Source: Candidatus Nanopelagicales bacterium (GTDB lineage: Bacteria > Actinomycetota > Actinomycetes > S36-B12). Taken from it: a stretch of DNA of 6,743 nt. The DNA lies in assembly GCA_023264215.1 (NCBI GenBank), contig JALQSY010000094.1:1-6743 (forward strand), read 5' to 3'. Shown in pieces: positions 1-5,602 of this stretch. The position numbers were made by a program, and so were the translations under genes. Each line of letters starts with the position of its first letter. The first letter of the stretch is position 1. The notes under the pieces are model-generated. The model was not told the origin of the DNA. It saw only the letters and a list, made by a program, of their open reading frames with translations, and did no database searches.

Positions 1-45
1 GTGGACACCGCTTTCGAGCAGCTGGCGCATCGTGACGACGGCCAT
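1..45 (-). CDS. rpsB: 30S ribosomal protein S2, N-terminal fragment
   Basis: Only the first 15 codons are inside the window, and the gene continues past the left edge. Read on the minus strand from the ATG at 45-43, the peptide is MAVVTMRQLLESGVH, the typical N-terminus of bacterial and especially actinobacterial S2 (family Ribosomal_S2). S2 is a small-subunit protein that assembles late near the head-body junction and is needed for mRNA binding with S1. The start is supported by a strong AAGGAGT ribosome-binding site (57-51) five bases upstream. Synteny agrees: in actinobacteria rpsB (followed by tsf) lies beyond a divergently transcribed M23 peptidase gene next to xerC. The identification rests on a short peptide plus context, but both agree. 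Confidence 0.93.
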   Translation of the reverse strand, partial: MAVVTMRQLLESGVH

Positions 46-215
46 GGGGCACTCCTTCGTGCGGCAGGGCATGCCCTACCGCTGTCGGTTGTCGGCCGGC
101 GACGGTCGTCCCCGGCCCCTGGTGCCCCGTGCGGCCTGCCCGGCGAACCGGGACCGACGGCCATCCCCCATCGCGGAGGTGGGACACGCGATGTATCCGG
201 GCGAGCCCGGACCGA
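46..215 (-). promoter_or_regulatory. Structured 5' leader of rpsB (candidate autoregulatory mRNA element)
   Basis: Between the probable promoter and the rpsB ATG lie about 170 nt without a convincing gene. In the minus-strand RNA several helices are visible by eye. (a) A hairpin at 196-211, TCCGGG-CTCG-CCCGGA, at the leader's 5' end. (b) A hairpin at 139-152, CCCGG-TTCG-CCGGG. (c) A hairpin at 94-117, with outer stem GGCCGG/CCGGCC, a 1x1 G-G mismatch, then GAC/GTC around GACC. (d) A hairpin at 61-82 with a 9-bp stem and CATG loop, including one G-U pair that exists only in the minus-strand transcript. (e) A 7-bp long-range helix pairing 122-128 (GGGGCAC) with 52-46 (GTGCCCC). Helix (e) encloses hairpins (c) and (d) as a three-way junction and covers the bases between Shine-Dalgarno and AUG. 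S2 is known to repress rpsB-tsf through the leader in E. coli. An analogous role here is inference, and GC-rich DNA makes chance stems common. Confidence 0.45.
51..57 (-). promoter_or_regulatory. Ribosome-binding site of rpsB
   Basis: The minus strand reads AAGGAGT, near-perfect complementarity to the 16S rRNA 3' end, with a 5-nt spacer before the rpsB ATG. It fixes the rpsB start and is the best Shine-Dalgarno sequence in the window. The spacer and the last two bases of this site can pair with an upstream leader segment at 122-128 (see the leader entry). Confidence 0.85.
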
Positions 216-221
216 GGGGTG

Positions 222-227
222 AGTCTA
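222..227 (-). promoter_or_regulatory. Probable -10 element of the rpsB promoter
   Basis: The minus strand reads TAGACT, close to the actinobacterial -10 consensus (TANNNT), in an otherwise very GC-rich intergenic region. Transcription would begin around 213-216, giving a leader of about 170 nt. No good -35 is visible: GACAAC at 18-bp spacing and GGGACA at 20 bp are the best candidates and both are weak. The call rests on the -10 match and on the expectation that rpsB has its own strong promoter. I found no equally good promoter for the divergent plus-strand gene. Confidence 0.35.
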
Positions 228-289
228 CGCAGGTCAGCGGGGGGCGTTGTCCCCAGGTCCGCTCCGGGGCCTTGCCTGAGCGTCGCGGC

Positions 290-306
290 GCCCCCACGGT
301 GGGGGC
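290..306 (+). promoter_or_regulatory. Perfect inverted repeat over the ribosome-binding site of the M23 gene
   Basis: GCCCCCAC-G-GTGGGGGC is an 8+1+8 inverted repeat ending one base before the ATG at 307. As RNA it folds as a 7-bp stem with a CGG loop. The only Shine-Dalgarno-like sequence for the M23 gene, GGTGGGGG (298-305), lies in its 3' arm, so the hairpin could limit initiation. The repeat is clear in the sequence; regulation is inference. It could instead be a structural or protein-binding palindrome in the rpsB-M23 divergent promoter region. Confidence 0.45.
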
Positions 307-894
307 ATGCAGTCCGCCCTCGCAGCCCTCGTCCTCGCGGCACTGTGGGTTGCCGTCGGACCGGCCGAGCCGCCCCGCTTGGCAACCGGGGTTGCCGTCG
401 GACCGGCCGAGCCGCCCCGCTTGGCAACCGGGGTTGCCGTCGGACCGGCCGAGCCGCCCCGCTTAGCAACTCCCGCCTGGGCTTCACCTGTCTCTCCGCT
501 CGTTGTCGAGCGCCCCTTCGCGGCGCCCTCCGGGCAGTACTCCCCCGGTCACCGAGGAGTCGACCTCGCTGCTCCTCCCGGCACCCCGGTCCGCGCCCCC
601 GCACCCGGTGTCGTGCGCTTCGCCGGACGGGTCGCCGGCAAGCTCGTGGTCAGCATCGAGCACCCCCATCGGATCCTCGGACGCACCGGATGGAGAACGA
701 CGTACGAGGGGGTCGTGGCCATCGTGGACGTCGGCGAACGCGTCGAGCGCGGCGATCTGCTCGGGGTGGCAGCCGGGCCCGGACGCGGGCACACCGACGG
801 CATCCACTGGGGACTGAGGAACGCCCGGACGTACGCCGACCCGCTCATGCTCCTTCGTCGCCCGATCGTGCTGAAGCCACTGCGGGACGACTAG
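307..894 (+). CDS. Secreted M23 (LytM-like) peptidase-family protein with N-terminal tandem repeats
   Basis: The protein has 195 aa. A hydrophobic export segment (residues 1-19) is followed by three 14-residue repeats ([13 protein letters not shown] plus one residue, about residues 15-56), a short linker, and an M23 beta-barrel domain (about 68-184). Zinc ligands are visible: HRGVD gives H82 and D86, and IHWG gives H167. Positions of the two catalytic histidines of LytM (the YxH and the first His of HxH) are not His: the segments read TTYEGV (131-136) and DGIHWG, with Gly at 165. As I recall, actinobacterial homologues beside rpsB often share this pattern. The likely role is binding or cleaving peptidoglycan stem peptides outside the membrane, possibly as a regulator without full activity. 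The ATG at 307 is the only plausible start, because an in-frame TGA lies at 277-279. The segment before the hydrophobic stretch has no Lys or Arg, unusual for a signal peptide. The gene is convergent with xerC and their stop codons interlock. Confidence 0.85.
   Translation: MQSALAALVLAALWVAVGPAEPPRLATGVAVGPAEPPRLATGVAVGPAEPPRLATPAWASPVSPLVVERPFAAPSGQYSPGHRGVDLAAPPGTPVRAPAPGVVRFAGRVAGKLVVSIEHPHRILGRTGWRTTYEGVVAIVDVGERVERGDLLGVAAGPGRGHTDGIHWGLRNARTYADPLMLLRRPIVLKPLRDD
350..475 (+). repeat. Three tandem 42-bp repeats (in-frame minisatellite) in the M23 gene
   Basis: Units start at 350, 392 and 434. The first two are identical over all 42 bp, and the third matches through 469 except for one G-to-A change (TTG to TTA at 463-465) before diverging. 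Because 42 is a multiple of 3, copy-number change keeps the frame and adds or removes 14 residues. Each unit junction (381-396 and 423-438) is the perfect inverted repeat GGCAACC-GG-GGTTGCC, which could form a hairpin and promote replication slippage. Identity of the first two copies points to recent duplication. The array sits between the export signal and the M23 domain and so probably encodes a Pro/Ala-rich spacer. Confidence 0.95.
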
Positions 895-1802
895 GCGCGG
901 GGGTGGGCCTGCTCGTAGGTCTTGCGCAGGCGCTCCACCGACACATGCGTGTAGATCTGCGTCGTCGCCAGGCTCGAGTGCCCGAGGATCTCCTGGACCG
1001 CTCGCAGATCGGCTCCCCCCTCCAGCACATGGGTCGCCGAGGTGTGGCGCCATCCATGGGGGCCGATATCGGTCGCGCCGTCCACGGCACCGGCCGTGCG
1101 GTGGACCACCGCGCGCACCGTGCGCGGATCGATGCGTCCGCCGCGCGCGCCGAGGAAGGCCGCCGGCCCGGAGGACGAGCACGCCAGCAGGCCCCGACCC
1201 TCGTCCAGCCAGGCACCGAGGGCGCGTTCAGCGGGGATCCCGAACGGCACGGTCCGCTCGCGCCCGCCCTTGCCCAGGACGCGCAGCGTGCGCCGCGTGC
1301 GGTCGATGTCGTCGACGTCCAGTCCGACGAGCTCGCCCACGCGGATGCCCGTCGCGTAGAGGGTCTCGAGGATGGCAAGGTCCCGCAGGCCCACGGGGGT
1401 GCCAGCGAGGTCGCCCGCCGCCCCCAGGACCGCGGCGGCCTGGTCCACGGTCAAGACGACGGGCAGGGAGTGCGATCGCCTGGGCGAGGCAAGTCGCGCG
1501 CCGACATCCGTTGCCAGCAGGCCGCGATCGACGCACCACTCGGTGAAGACCCTGGCACTGGCCGAACGACGTGCGAGTGTGCCGCGAGACAGGCCCCGGC
1601 GCTCCTGCCCGGCGAGCCAGGCGCGCAGCGTGAGCAGGTCCAGGTCGCCGACGCACTCCACGCCGCGTTCGCGGGCGAAGTCGGAGAGGGATTGCAGGTC
1701 ACCGACGTAGGCGCGGACAGTGTGCGCACTGCGCCCGAGTTCCAGGCTCAGGTGATCGGCGAAGCGACTGATGGCATCCGCCCAGTCGCCCTGTCCTGAC
1801 AT
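891..1802 (-). CDS. xerC: Site-specific tyrosine recombinase XerC
   Basis: The protein has 303 aa, the usual length for XerC/XerD. It has an N-terminal SAM-like core-binding domain (about residues 8-93, with the typical [13 protein letters not shown]) and a C-terminal phage-integrase catalytic domain (about 115-295). All six catalytic residues are visible: R154 (ATGIRVGEL), K178 (LGKGGRER), H249 and R252 ([10 protein letters not shown]), H275 (LGHSS) and the nucleophile Y284 (IYTHV). With XerD it resolves chromosome dimers at dif near the terminus, and position between dprA and the rpsB region is typical of xerC in actinobacteria. The ATG at 1802-1800 is the only reasonable start, but its GGAGGG lies directly against it, too close for a normal Shine-Dalgarno; an out-of-frame ATG occurs 8 nt upstream. 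It follows dprA by 43 bp and is probably cotranscribed. Its TAG stop shares CTAG with the convergent M23 gene. Confidence 0.95.
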   Translation of the reverse strand: MSGQGDWADAISRFADHLSLELGRSAHTVRAYVGDLQSLSDFARERGVECVGDLDLLTLRAWLAGQERRGLSRGTLARRSASARVFTEWCVDRGLLATDVGARLASPRRSHSLPVVLTVDQAAAVLGAAGDLAGTPVGLRDLAILETLYATGIRVGELVGLDVDDIDRTRRTLRVLGKGGRERTVPFGIPAERALGAWLDEGRGLLACSSSGPAAFLGARGGRIDPRTVRAVVHRTAGAVDGATDIGPHGWRHTSATHVLEGGADLRAVQEILGHSSLATTQIYTHVSVERLRKTYEQAHPRA

Positions 1803-1845
1803 CCCTCCATGCTGACGCCTGTCGAGCGCGAAACCAGGCAGCGAC

Positions 1846-2970
1846 TCACTCTCGGCGGATCCTCCAGCCCTCGCCCGCTCGTTGGACCAGCCCGAGCGCG
1901 TCGAGCATCCCGAGGGCGGCCATGGCTTCGGTGAGGCCGACGCCGGCGAGCCTGGCGATGCTCGCGAGCGGTGCCGGGGATCGCACGGGCACCGCGTCGA
2001 GGATGCGCCGCTCACGCCAGCCGAGGCCGTCGGTCACCGACGGAGCACCGGCATCCACCGGCGCCAGGCACCCCTCCACCAAGGACACGACCTCGCGCGG
2101 TGACGTCACCAGGTGCACGCCCTCGTCGCGGATCACGGCATGGCAACCCGCGGACATGGGCGATGTCACCGGGCCGGGGAACGCCATGACGACTCGGTTG
2201 AGTTGGCGCGCCTCGCGGACGGTCGAGCGGCCGCCCGAGCGTACGGCGGCCTCGACCAGGACCGTGCCGCGGCTCAGGGCGGCGATGATGCGATTGCGAG
2301 AGAGGAACCGATGCCGCATCGCCGCGCCGCCGAGAGGGGACTCGCTCACCAGTGCGCCCGACTCTCGGATGCGCGCAATCAGATCGGCATGGGACCGGGG
2401 ATAGGGCACGTCCACGCCGCCCGCGAGCACGCACGCCGTCGAGCCACCGGCGAGCATGGCCCCGCGGTGTGCCGCGGCGTCGATCCCGAATGCGCCGCCG
2501 GACACGGTCAGCCAGCCGGACTCCGCCAGGTGCGCGGCGAGTTCGCGGGCGACCGACTCGCCGTAGGAGGTCGCGGATCGGGCACCCACGACCGATATCG
2601 AGCGCAGGGCCAGCAGTCGGAGGTTGCCGGCGCCCGCGACCCACAGCCCGACCGGAGCGCTCTCACGCAGGTCGTCCAACTGCGTCGGCCATTCGCTATC
2701 GCCGGGGATGAGGTAGCGAGCACCGAGTCGCTGAGCGGCACTGGTGGCCGGATCGACCCACCTGCCGATCGCCTCGTCACTCGACATGCGACCGAGGACG
2801 CGACCGGATGCGCCGGTCGACGACGGCAGCGGTGAGCTGCCGGCCAGGATTTCCTCCACCACGGTCACCGCGCCGCGCTGGGACAGGCGCTGTCCGAGCG
2901 CTCGGTCACCAGCCTCGCACCACTGCGACAGGAGCATGCGTGCCTCGCGGTCGCCGATCAGGCTGCCCAT
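1846..2970 (-). CDS. dprA: DNA-processing protein DprA
   Basis: The protein has 374 aa. DprA (Smf) binds incoming single-stranded DNA and loads RecA during natural transformation; it is also widespread in bacteria not known to be competent. Visible domains are an N-terminal region (1-80), a Rossmann-like DNA_processg_A fold (about 85-300) and a C-terminal winged-helix domain (about 316-372). Key motifs are [12 protein letters not shown] (127-137), [16 protein letters not shown] (156-171), GGVDVPYP (184-191), [12 protein letters not shown] (222-233), [13 protein letters not shown] (238-250) and [18 protein letters not shown] (263-280). The ATG at 2970 is preceded by GGAGGGG (2979-2973) and is the first start compatible with the family N-terminus. 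The first 13 nt overlap the end of comM, suggesting translational coupling. Confidence 0.95.
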   Translation of the reverse strand: MGSLIGDREARMLLSQWCEAGDRALGQRLSQRGAVTVVEEILAGSSPLPSSTGASGRVLGRMSSDEAIGRWVDPATSAAQRLGARYLIPGDSEWPTQLDDLRESAPVGLWVAGAGNLRLLALRSISVVGARSATSYGESVARELAAHLAESGWLTVSGGAFGIDAAAHRGAMLAGGSTACVLAGGVDVPYPRSHADLIARIRESGALVSESPLGGAAMRHRFLSRNRIIAALSRGTVLVEAAVRSGGRSTVREARQLNRVVMAFPGPVTSPMSAGCHAVIRDEGVHLVTSPREVVSLVEGCLAPVDAGAPSVTDGLGWRERRILDAVPVRSPAPLASIARLAGVGLTEAMAALGMLDALGLVQRAGEGWRIRRE

Positions 2971-4475
2971 GGCCCCTCCGTCCCACGCATGACCATCGCC
3001 GTCGAGACGTGGTCTGCGCCCGGGCGCGCTGCGCCGTCGAGATCCGCGAGCGTCCACGCGACGCGCAGGACGCGATCGGCGCCGCGAAGGCTCAAGGACG
3101 TGCGACCCAGGGCTGCGCGCAGGATGCGCGTGCCGGCGTCATCCGCCGGGCAATGCCGGCGCAGCCAGGGTCCGGGGACCTCGGCGTTGAGCCGCCACGG
3201 CATGCCCTCGTCGGTCCAGCGCCCGCAGGCACGCTCGCGTGCATGACCCACCCGCAGCGCGACATCGGCACTCGACTCGGGCTCGTCCCCCAGCTCCGCG
3301 AGGGAGGGTCGCTCGAGGACGACGCGGCAGTCGATCCGGTCCAGGATCGGGCCGGAGAGCTTGGTCGCGTATCGGCGGCGCTGCAGCGGCGAACACGTGC
3401 AGTGGGCGTCCATGCCGATCCCATGACCGCACGGGCACGGGTTGGCAGCGAGGATGAGACTGAAGCGCGCGGGCAGCGTCGCCTGAGCGTCGGCGCGCGC
3501 CAAGCGCACCTCGCCGCTCTCCAGTGGCTCGCGCAAGCCGTCCAGGACGAGGCGGGAGAACTCCGGCGCCTCGTCGAGGAACAGCACACCGCGATGGGCG
3601 AGCGTCACCGAGCCGATGCGCAGGCGACCGCCCTGCCCGCCCCCCAGCACCGCCGAGGCTGACGCCGTGTGGTGCGGCGCCTGGAACGGGGCGTGGCGTA
3701 CGACGCCCCCGCGGTCGTGCCCCGCGATCGACCAGATGGACGTGACCTCCAGGGCCGCGTCGTCGTCCAACTCCGGCAGCAGGCCGGGCAGGCGCTCGGC
3801 CAGCAGGGTCTTGCCCACGCCGGGAACACCGACCATGGCGAGGTGGTGGCCGCCGGCGGCGGCGATCTCGAGCGCGCGACGCGCCTCGGCCTGGCCGCGG
3901 ACGTCGGCGAGATCCGGGGTGCGCGACGACGTCGTCCCGCACGACGGGGCTCCGGCCTCGGCCTCGGCGTCGCCGCGCAGCACGTGGACGAGGTGGGCGA
4001 GATCGCGAATCCCGCCGACCTCGACGCCGGACACCAGGGTCGCCTGGCCGACGGACTCGACCGGGACCAGCAGGCGGACACCCGAGTCGCGCAGGGCGAG
4101 AGCGGCCGCGATCACTCCGCTGACCGCGTGGAGCCGCCCATCGAGTCCGAGTTCGCCCAGGACGCATGTCCGAGCCGCGACATCCGGGGGCACCTGGCCC
4201 TCGGCCGCGAGGATGGACACGGCGATCGCGGCGTCGAAGGCGCTGCCGCGCTTGGGGACCGATGCCGGCAGGAGCGCCACGGTGATCTTCGTGCGCGGCC
4301 AGTCCAGCCCGGCATGGTCGAACGCCGTGCGGATGCGCTCGCGGGACTCGCGGACAGCGGTGTCGACCAGCCCGACGAGGGTGATGCCGGGCAGGCCGGC
4401 GCCCACCACCGCCTCCACCGTGATGGGGCGCGCCTGCACGCCGTCGATGACGCTGGTGCGGCAGCGGGCCACCAT
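2958..4475 (-). CDS. comM: ComM/YifB-family AAA+ ATPase (Mg chelatase-like)
   Basis: The protein has 505 aa, almost the same length as E. coli YifB/ComM. ComM is a hexameric AAA+ helicase that promotes branch migration during integration of transforming DNA. The N-terminal ChlI-type domain (about 15-165) carries GLPGITLVGL, AVRESRERIRTAF and ASVPKRGSAFDAAIAVSILAAEG. The AAA+ domain follows: Walker A GVPGVGKT (216-223), Walker B GVLFLDE (296-302), and a Cys-rich insert NPCPCG ... HCTC (C347, C349, C359, C361) that is probably zinc-binding. GPILDRID (375-382) and the C-terminal SLRGADRVLRVAWTLADL (462-479) are the usual family signatures. The ATG at 4475 overlaps the yraN stop as TGATG, with GGGGTGG (4486-4480) upstream. 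A longer in-frame opening to 4586 would run through yraN and lacks family similarity, so I chose the shorter start. YraN-ComM-DprA adjacency is a conserved DNA-uptake and recombination cluster. Confidence 0.95.
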   Translation of the reverse strand: MVARCRTSVIDGVQARPITVEAVVGAGLPGITLVGLVDTAVRESRERIRTAFDHAGLDWPRTKITVALLPASVPKRGSAFDAAIAVSILAAEGQVPPDVAARTCVLGELGLDGRLHAVSGVIAAALALRDSGVRLLVPVESVGQATLVSGVEVGGIRDLAHLVHVLRGDAEAEAGAPSCGTTSSRTPDLADVRGQAEARRALEIAAAGGHHLAMVGVPGVGKTLLAERLPGLLPELDDDAALEVTSIWSIAGHDRGGVVRHAPFQAPHHTASASAVLGGGQGGRLRIGSVTLAHRGVLFLDEAPEFSRLVLDGLREPLESGEVRLARADAQATLPARFSLILAANPCPCGHGIGMDAHCTCSPLQRRRYATKLSGPILDRIDCRVVLERPSLAELGDEPESSADVALRVGHARERACGRWTDEGMPWRLNAEVPGPWLRRHCPADDAGTRILRAALGRTSLSLRGADRVLRVAWTLADLDGAARPGADHVSTAMVMRGTEGPWAA

Positions 4476-4834
4476 CAGGCCACCCCGCGCAGATGCTCGA
4501 GGCTGGGATTGCCGGTGCCCGCGAGCACGATGCCGATGACGTCGATGCGGACCTCGTGGGCATGGCCTCCGTGCTCGCGCATCCACGCGGCCGCGAGGCG
4601 CCGCAGCCGCCGGAGCTTGCGCGGAGTCACCGCCGCGAGAGGCGAGCCGAAGTCCTCGGTCGTTCGAGTCTTGACCTCGCAGATGATCAGCGTGCGTTCA
4701 TCGGCGGCGACGATGTCGATCTCTCCCGCGCGGCACCGCCAATTGCGGTCGAGCACGGTCATGCCCATGCGCTCCAGATGCCGTACGGCGAGTTCCTCGC
4801 CCCAGCGACCACGCTCGAGGTTCTGCGCTCCCAT
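4475..4834 (-). CDS. yraN: YraN / UPF0102 family nuclease-fold protein
   Basis: The protein has 119 aa, the usual UPF0102 length, and belongs to the restriction-endonuclease-like fold. Recognisable signatures are the N-terminal GRWGEELAVRHLERMG (9-24), RNWRCRAGEID (30-40), the catalytic-type EVKTR (53-57) with D40, E53 and K55 forming the PD-(D/E)xK pattern, and RIDVIGI (96-102). The biological role is not well established. Neighbourhood with comM and dprA across many phyla suggests a link to DNA uptake or recombination; this is inference. The start is supported by GGAGGGA (4846-4840) five bases upstream of the ATG at 4834. The TGA stop overlaps the comM start (TGATG). Confidence 0.93.
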   Translation of the reverse strand: MGAQNLERGRWGEELAVRHLERMGMTVLDRNWRCRAGEIDIVAADERTLIICEVKTRTTEDFGSPLAAVTPRKLRRLRRLAAAWMREHGGHAHEVRIDVIGIVLAGTGNPSLEHLRGVA

Positions 4835-4839
4835 CGGAC

Positions 4840-4846
4840 TCCCTCC
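4840..4846 (-). promoter_or_regulatory. Ribosome-binding site of yraN
   Basis: The minus strand reads GGAGGGA with a 5-nt spacer to the ATG at 4834. It decides the yraN start and shows that yraN initiates independently after the gap rather than by overlap with the preceding gene. Confidence 0.75.
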
Positions 4847-4914
4847 GCGGGCCGGCGGCCCTCGGGCGAAGGTTGTGCGACACCGGTGCAGGCCCGCCGC
4901 TGACGCGACGATCC

Positions 4915-4949
4915 TGTGGACAGCAGGCGGCGAGCAGCGCTGTGGATGG
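4915..4949 (-). promoter_or_regulatory. Two DnaA-box-like 9-mers (weak)
   Basis: On the minus strand, CTGTCCACA (4923-4915) matches 8 of 9 bases of the actinobacterial DnaA box TTGTCCACA, and CCATCCACA (4949-4941) matches 7 of 9 of TTATCCACA. They have the same orientation and lie 26 bp apart in the gap upstream of yraN. Two near-matches in a non-coding gap are suggestive, but this is not an origin: the set is too small and the context is an operon. A regulatory DnaA site or chance are both possible. Confidence 0.2.
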
Positions 4950-4957
4950 CGGCGGGC

Positions 4958-5593
4958 TCAGGGGGCGGCGGTGACGCCGGGCAGCTGCCAGCTCGTGCGA
5001 TGCCACCGCGTCGGACCCAGCCTCTCCAGGGCGGCGACGTGCTCTGGCGCGGCGTACCCCTTGTTGCTGTCCCAGGCGTACTCCGGGAACTGCGCCGACA
5101 GGCGCACCATCTGGGCATCGCGCGATACCTTCGCGAGGATGCTCGCCGCGGCGACCGCCGCACAGGCGGCATCCGCCTTGATGCGCGTGACCACTCGGGA
5201 CCGAGGGGCAATGCGGGAGATCCAGTCGTGCTTGCCGTCCAGAAGCACGATGTCCGGCCGCACGCCCGTCGCATTGACCGCACGGGCAGCGGCCAGCGCC
5301 AACGCCCCGATGATGCCCAGGGCGTCGATCTCACTGTTCGACGCCATCCCGACAGCGCTGCGGCGAGCCCATGCGCGCACGCGGGGCGCCAGCGACTCGC
5401 GCGTGGTCGCGTCGCACTCCTTGCTGTCGCGCACTCCCCGCGGTGCGGATGCGATCCCCGCATCGACGACCACGACCCCGACAGCCACCGGTCCGGCGAG
5501 CGCTCCCCGTCCCACCTCGTCGATGGCCGCGAGGACAGCCCCCGGGCTGGCGTCCCGGAGCAACGAGCGCTCCACGCGCAAGGTGACCGCCAC
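4958..5593 (-). CDS. rnhB: Ribonuclease HII
   Basis: The protein has 211 aa, the normal length. RNase HII cleaves the RNA strand of RNA-DNA hybrids and nicks at single ribonucleotides embedded in DNA, starting ribonucleotide excision repair. The catalytic DEDD set is visible: D25 and E26 in AIDEVGRGALAGPV (23-36), D119 in LLDGKHDW, and D141 in IKADAACAAVAAASILAKVSRD. GRG (28-30), DSKE (56-59) and the C-terminal WDSNKGYAAPEHVAAL (174-189) with HRTSW are also family marks. The chosen start is GTG at 5593, nine bases after the preceding lepB paralogue stops, with TGAGG (5605-5601) overlapping that stop as the ribosome-binding site. No earlier start fits. Order lepB-rnhB is standard in actinobacteria. 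Confidence 0.95.
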   Translation of the reverse strand: MAVTLRVERSLLRDASPGAVLAAIDEVGRGALAGPVAVGVVVVDAGIASAPRGVRDSKECDATTRESLAPRVRAWARRSAVGMASNSEIDALGIIGALALAAARAVNATGVRPDIVLLDGKHDWISRIAPRSRVVTRIKADAACAAVAAASILAKVSRDAQMVRLSAQFPEYAWDSNKGYAAPEHVAALERLGPTRWHRTSWQLPGVTAAP

Positions 5594-5602
5594 GCGCGTG
5601 CC

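Larger units (their letters stand above)
4835..4957 (-). other. 123-bp gap between rnhB and yraN
   Basis: This is the largest gap in the minus-strand gene series. It contains the yraN ribosome-binding site, a short GGGCC-GCC-GGCCC hairpin (4849-4861) without a T tract, the palindromes CACCGGTG (4881-4888) and CAGCGCTG (4935-4942), and two DnaA-box-like sites. I see no convincing promoter or terminator, though the gap is large enough for a yraN promoter. In many actinobacteria, from memory, a small DUF2469 gene lies between rnhB and yraN; no reading frame for it is present here. Confidence 0.6.

Noticed and set aside
347..475. Possible CRISPR array
   Set aside because: The 42-bp units are directly abutting with no spacers, and they are in frame within a coding sequence.
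129..1799. A 556-codon plus-strand open frame across the M23 gene and antisense to xerC
   Set aside because: It is out of frame with the recognisable M23 protein, is Arg-rich without motifs, and is explained by codon bias of the genes it overlaps.
4849..4861. Rho-independent terminator after rnhB
   Set aside because: The hairpin is only 5 bp, lies 97 bp after the rnhB stop and beside the yraN ribosome-binding site, and has no T tract.
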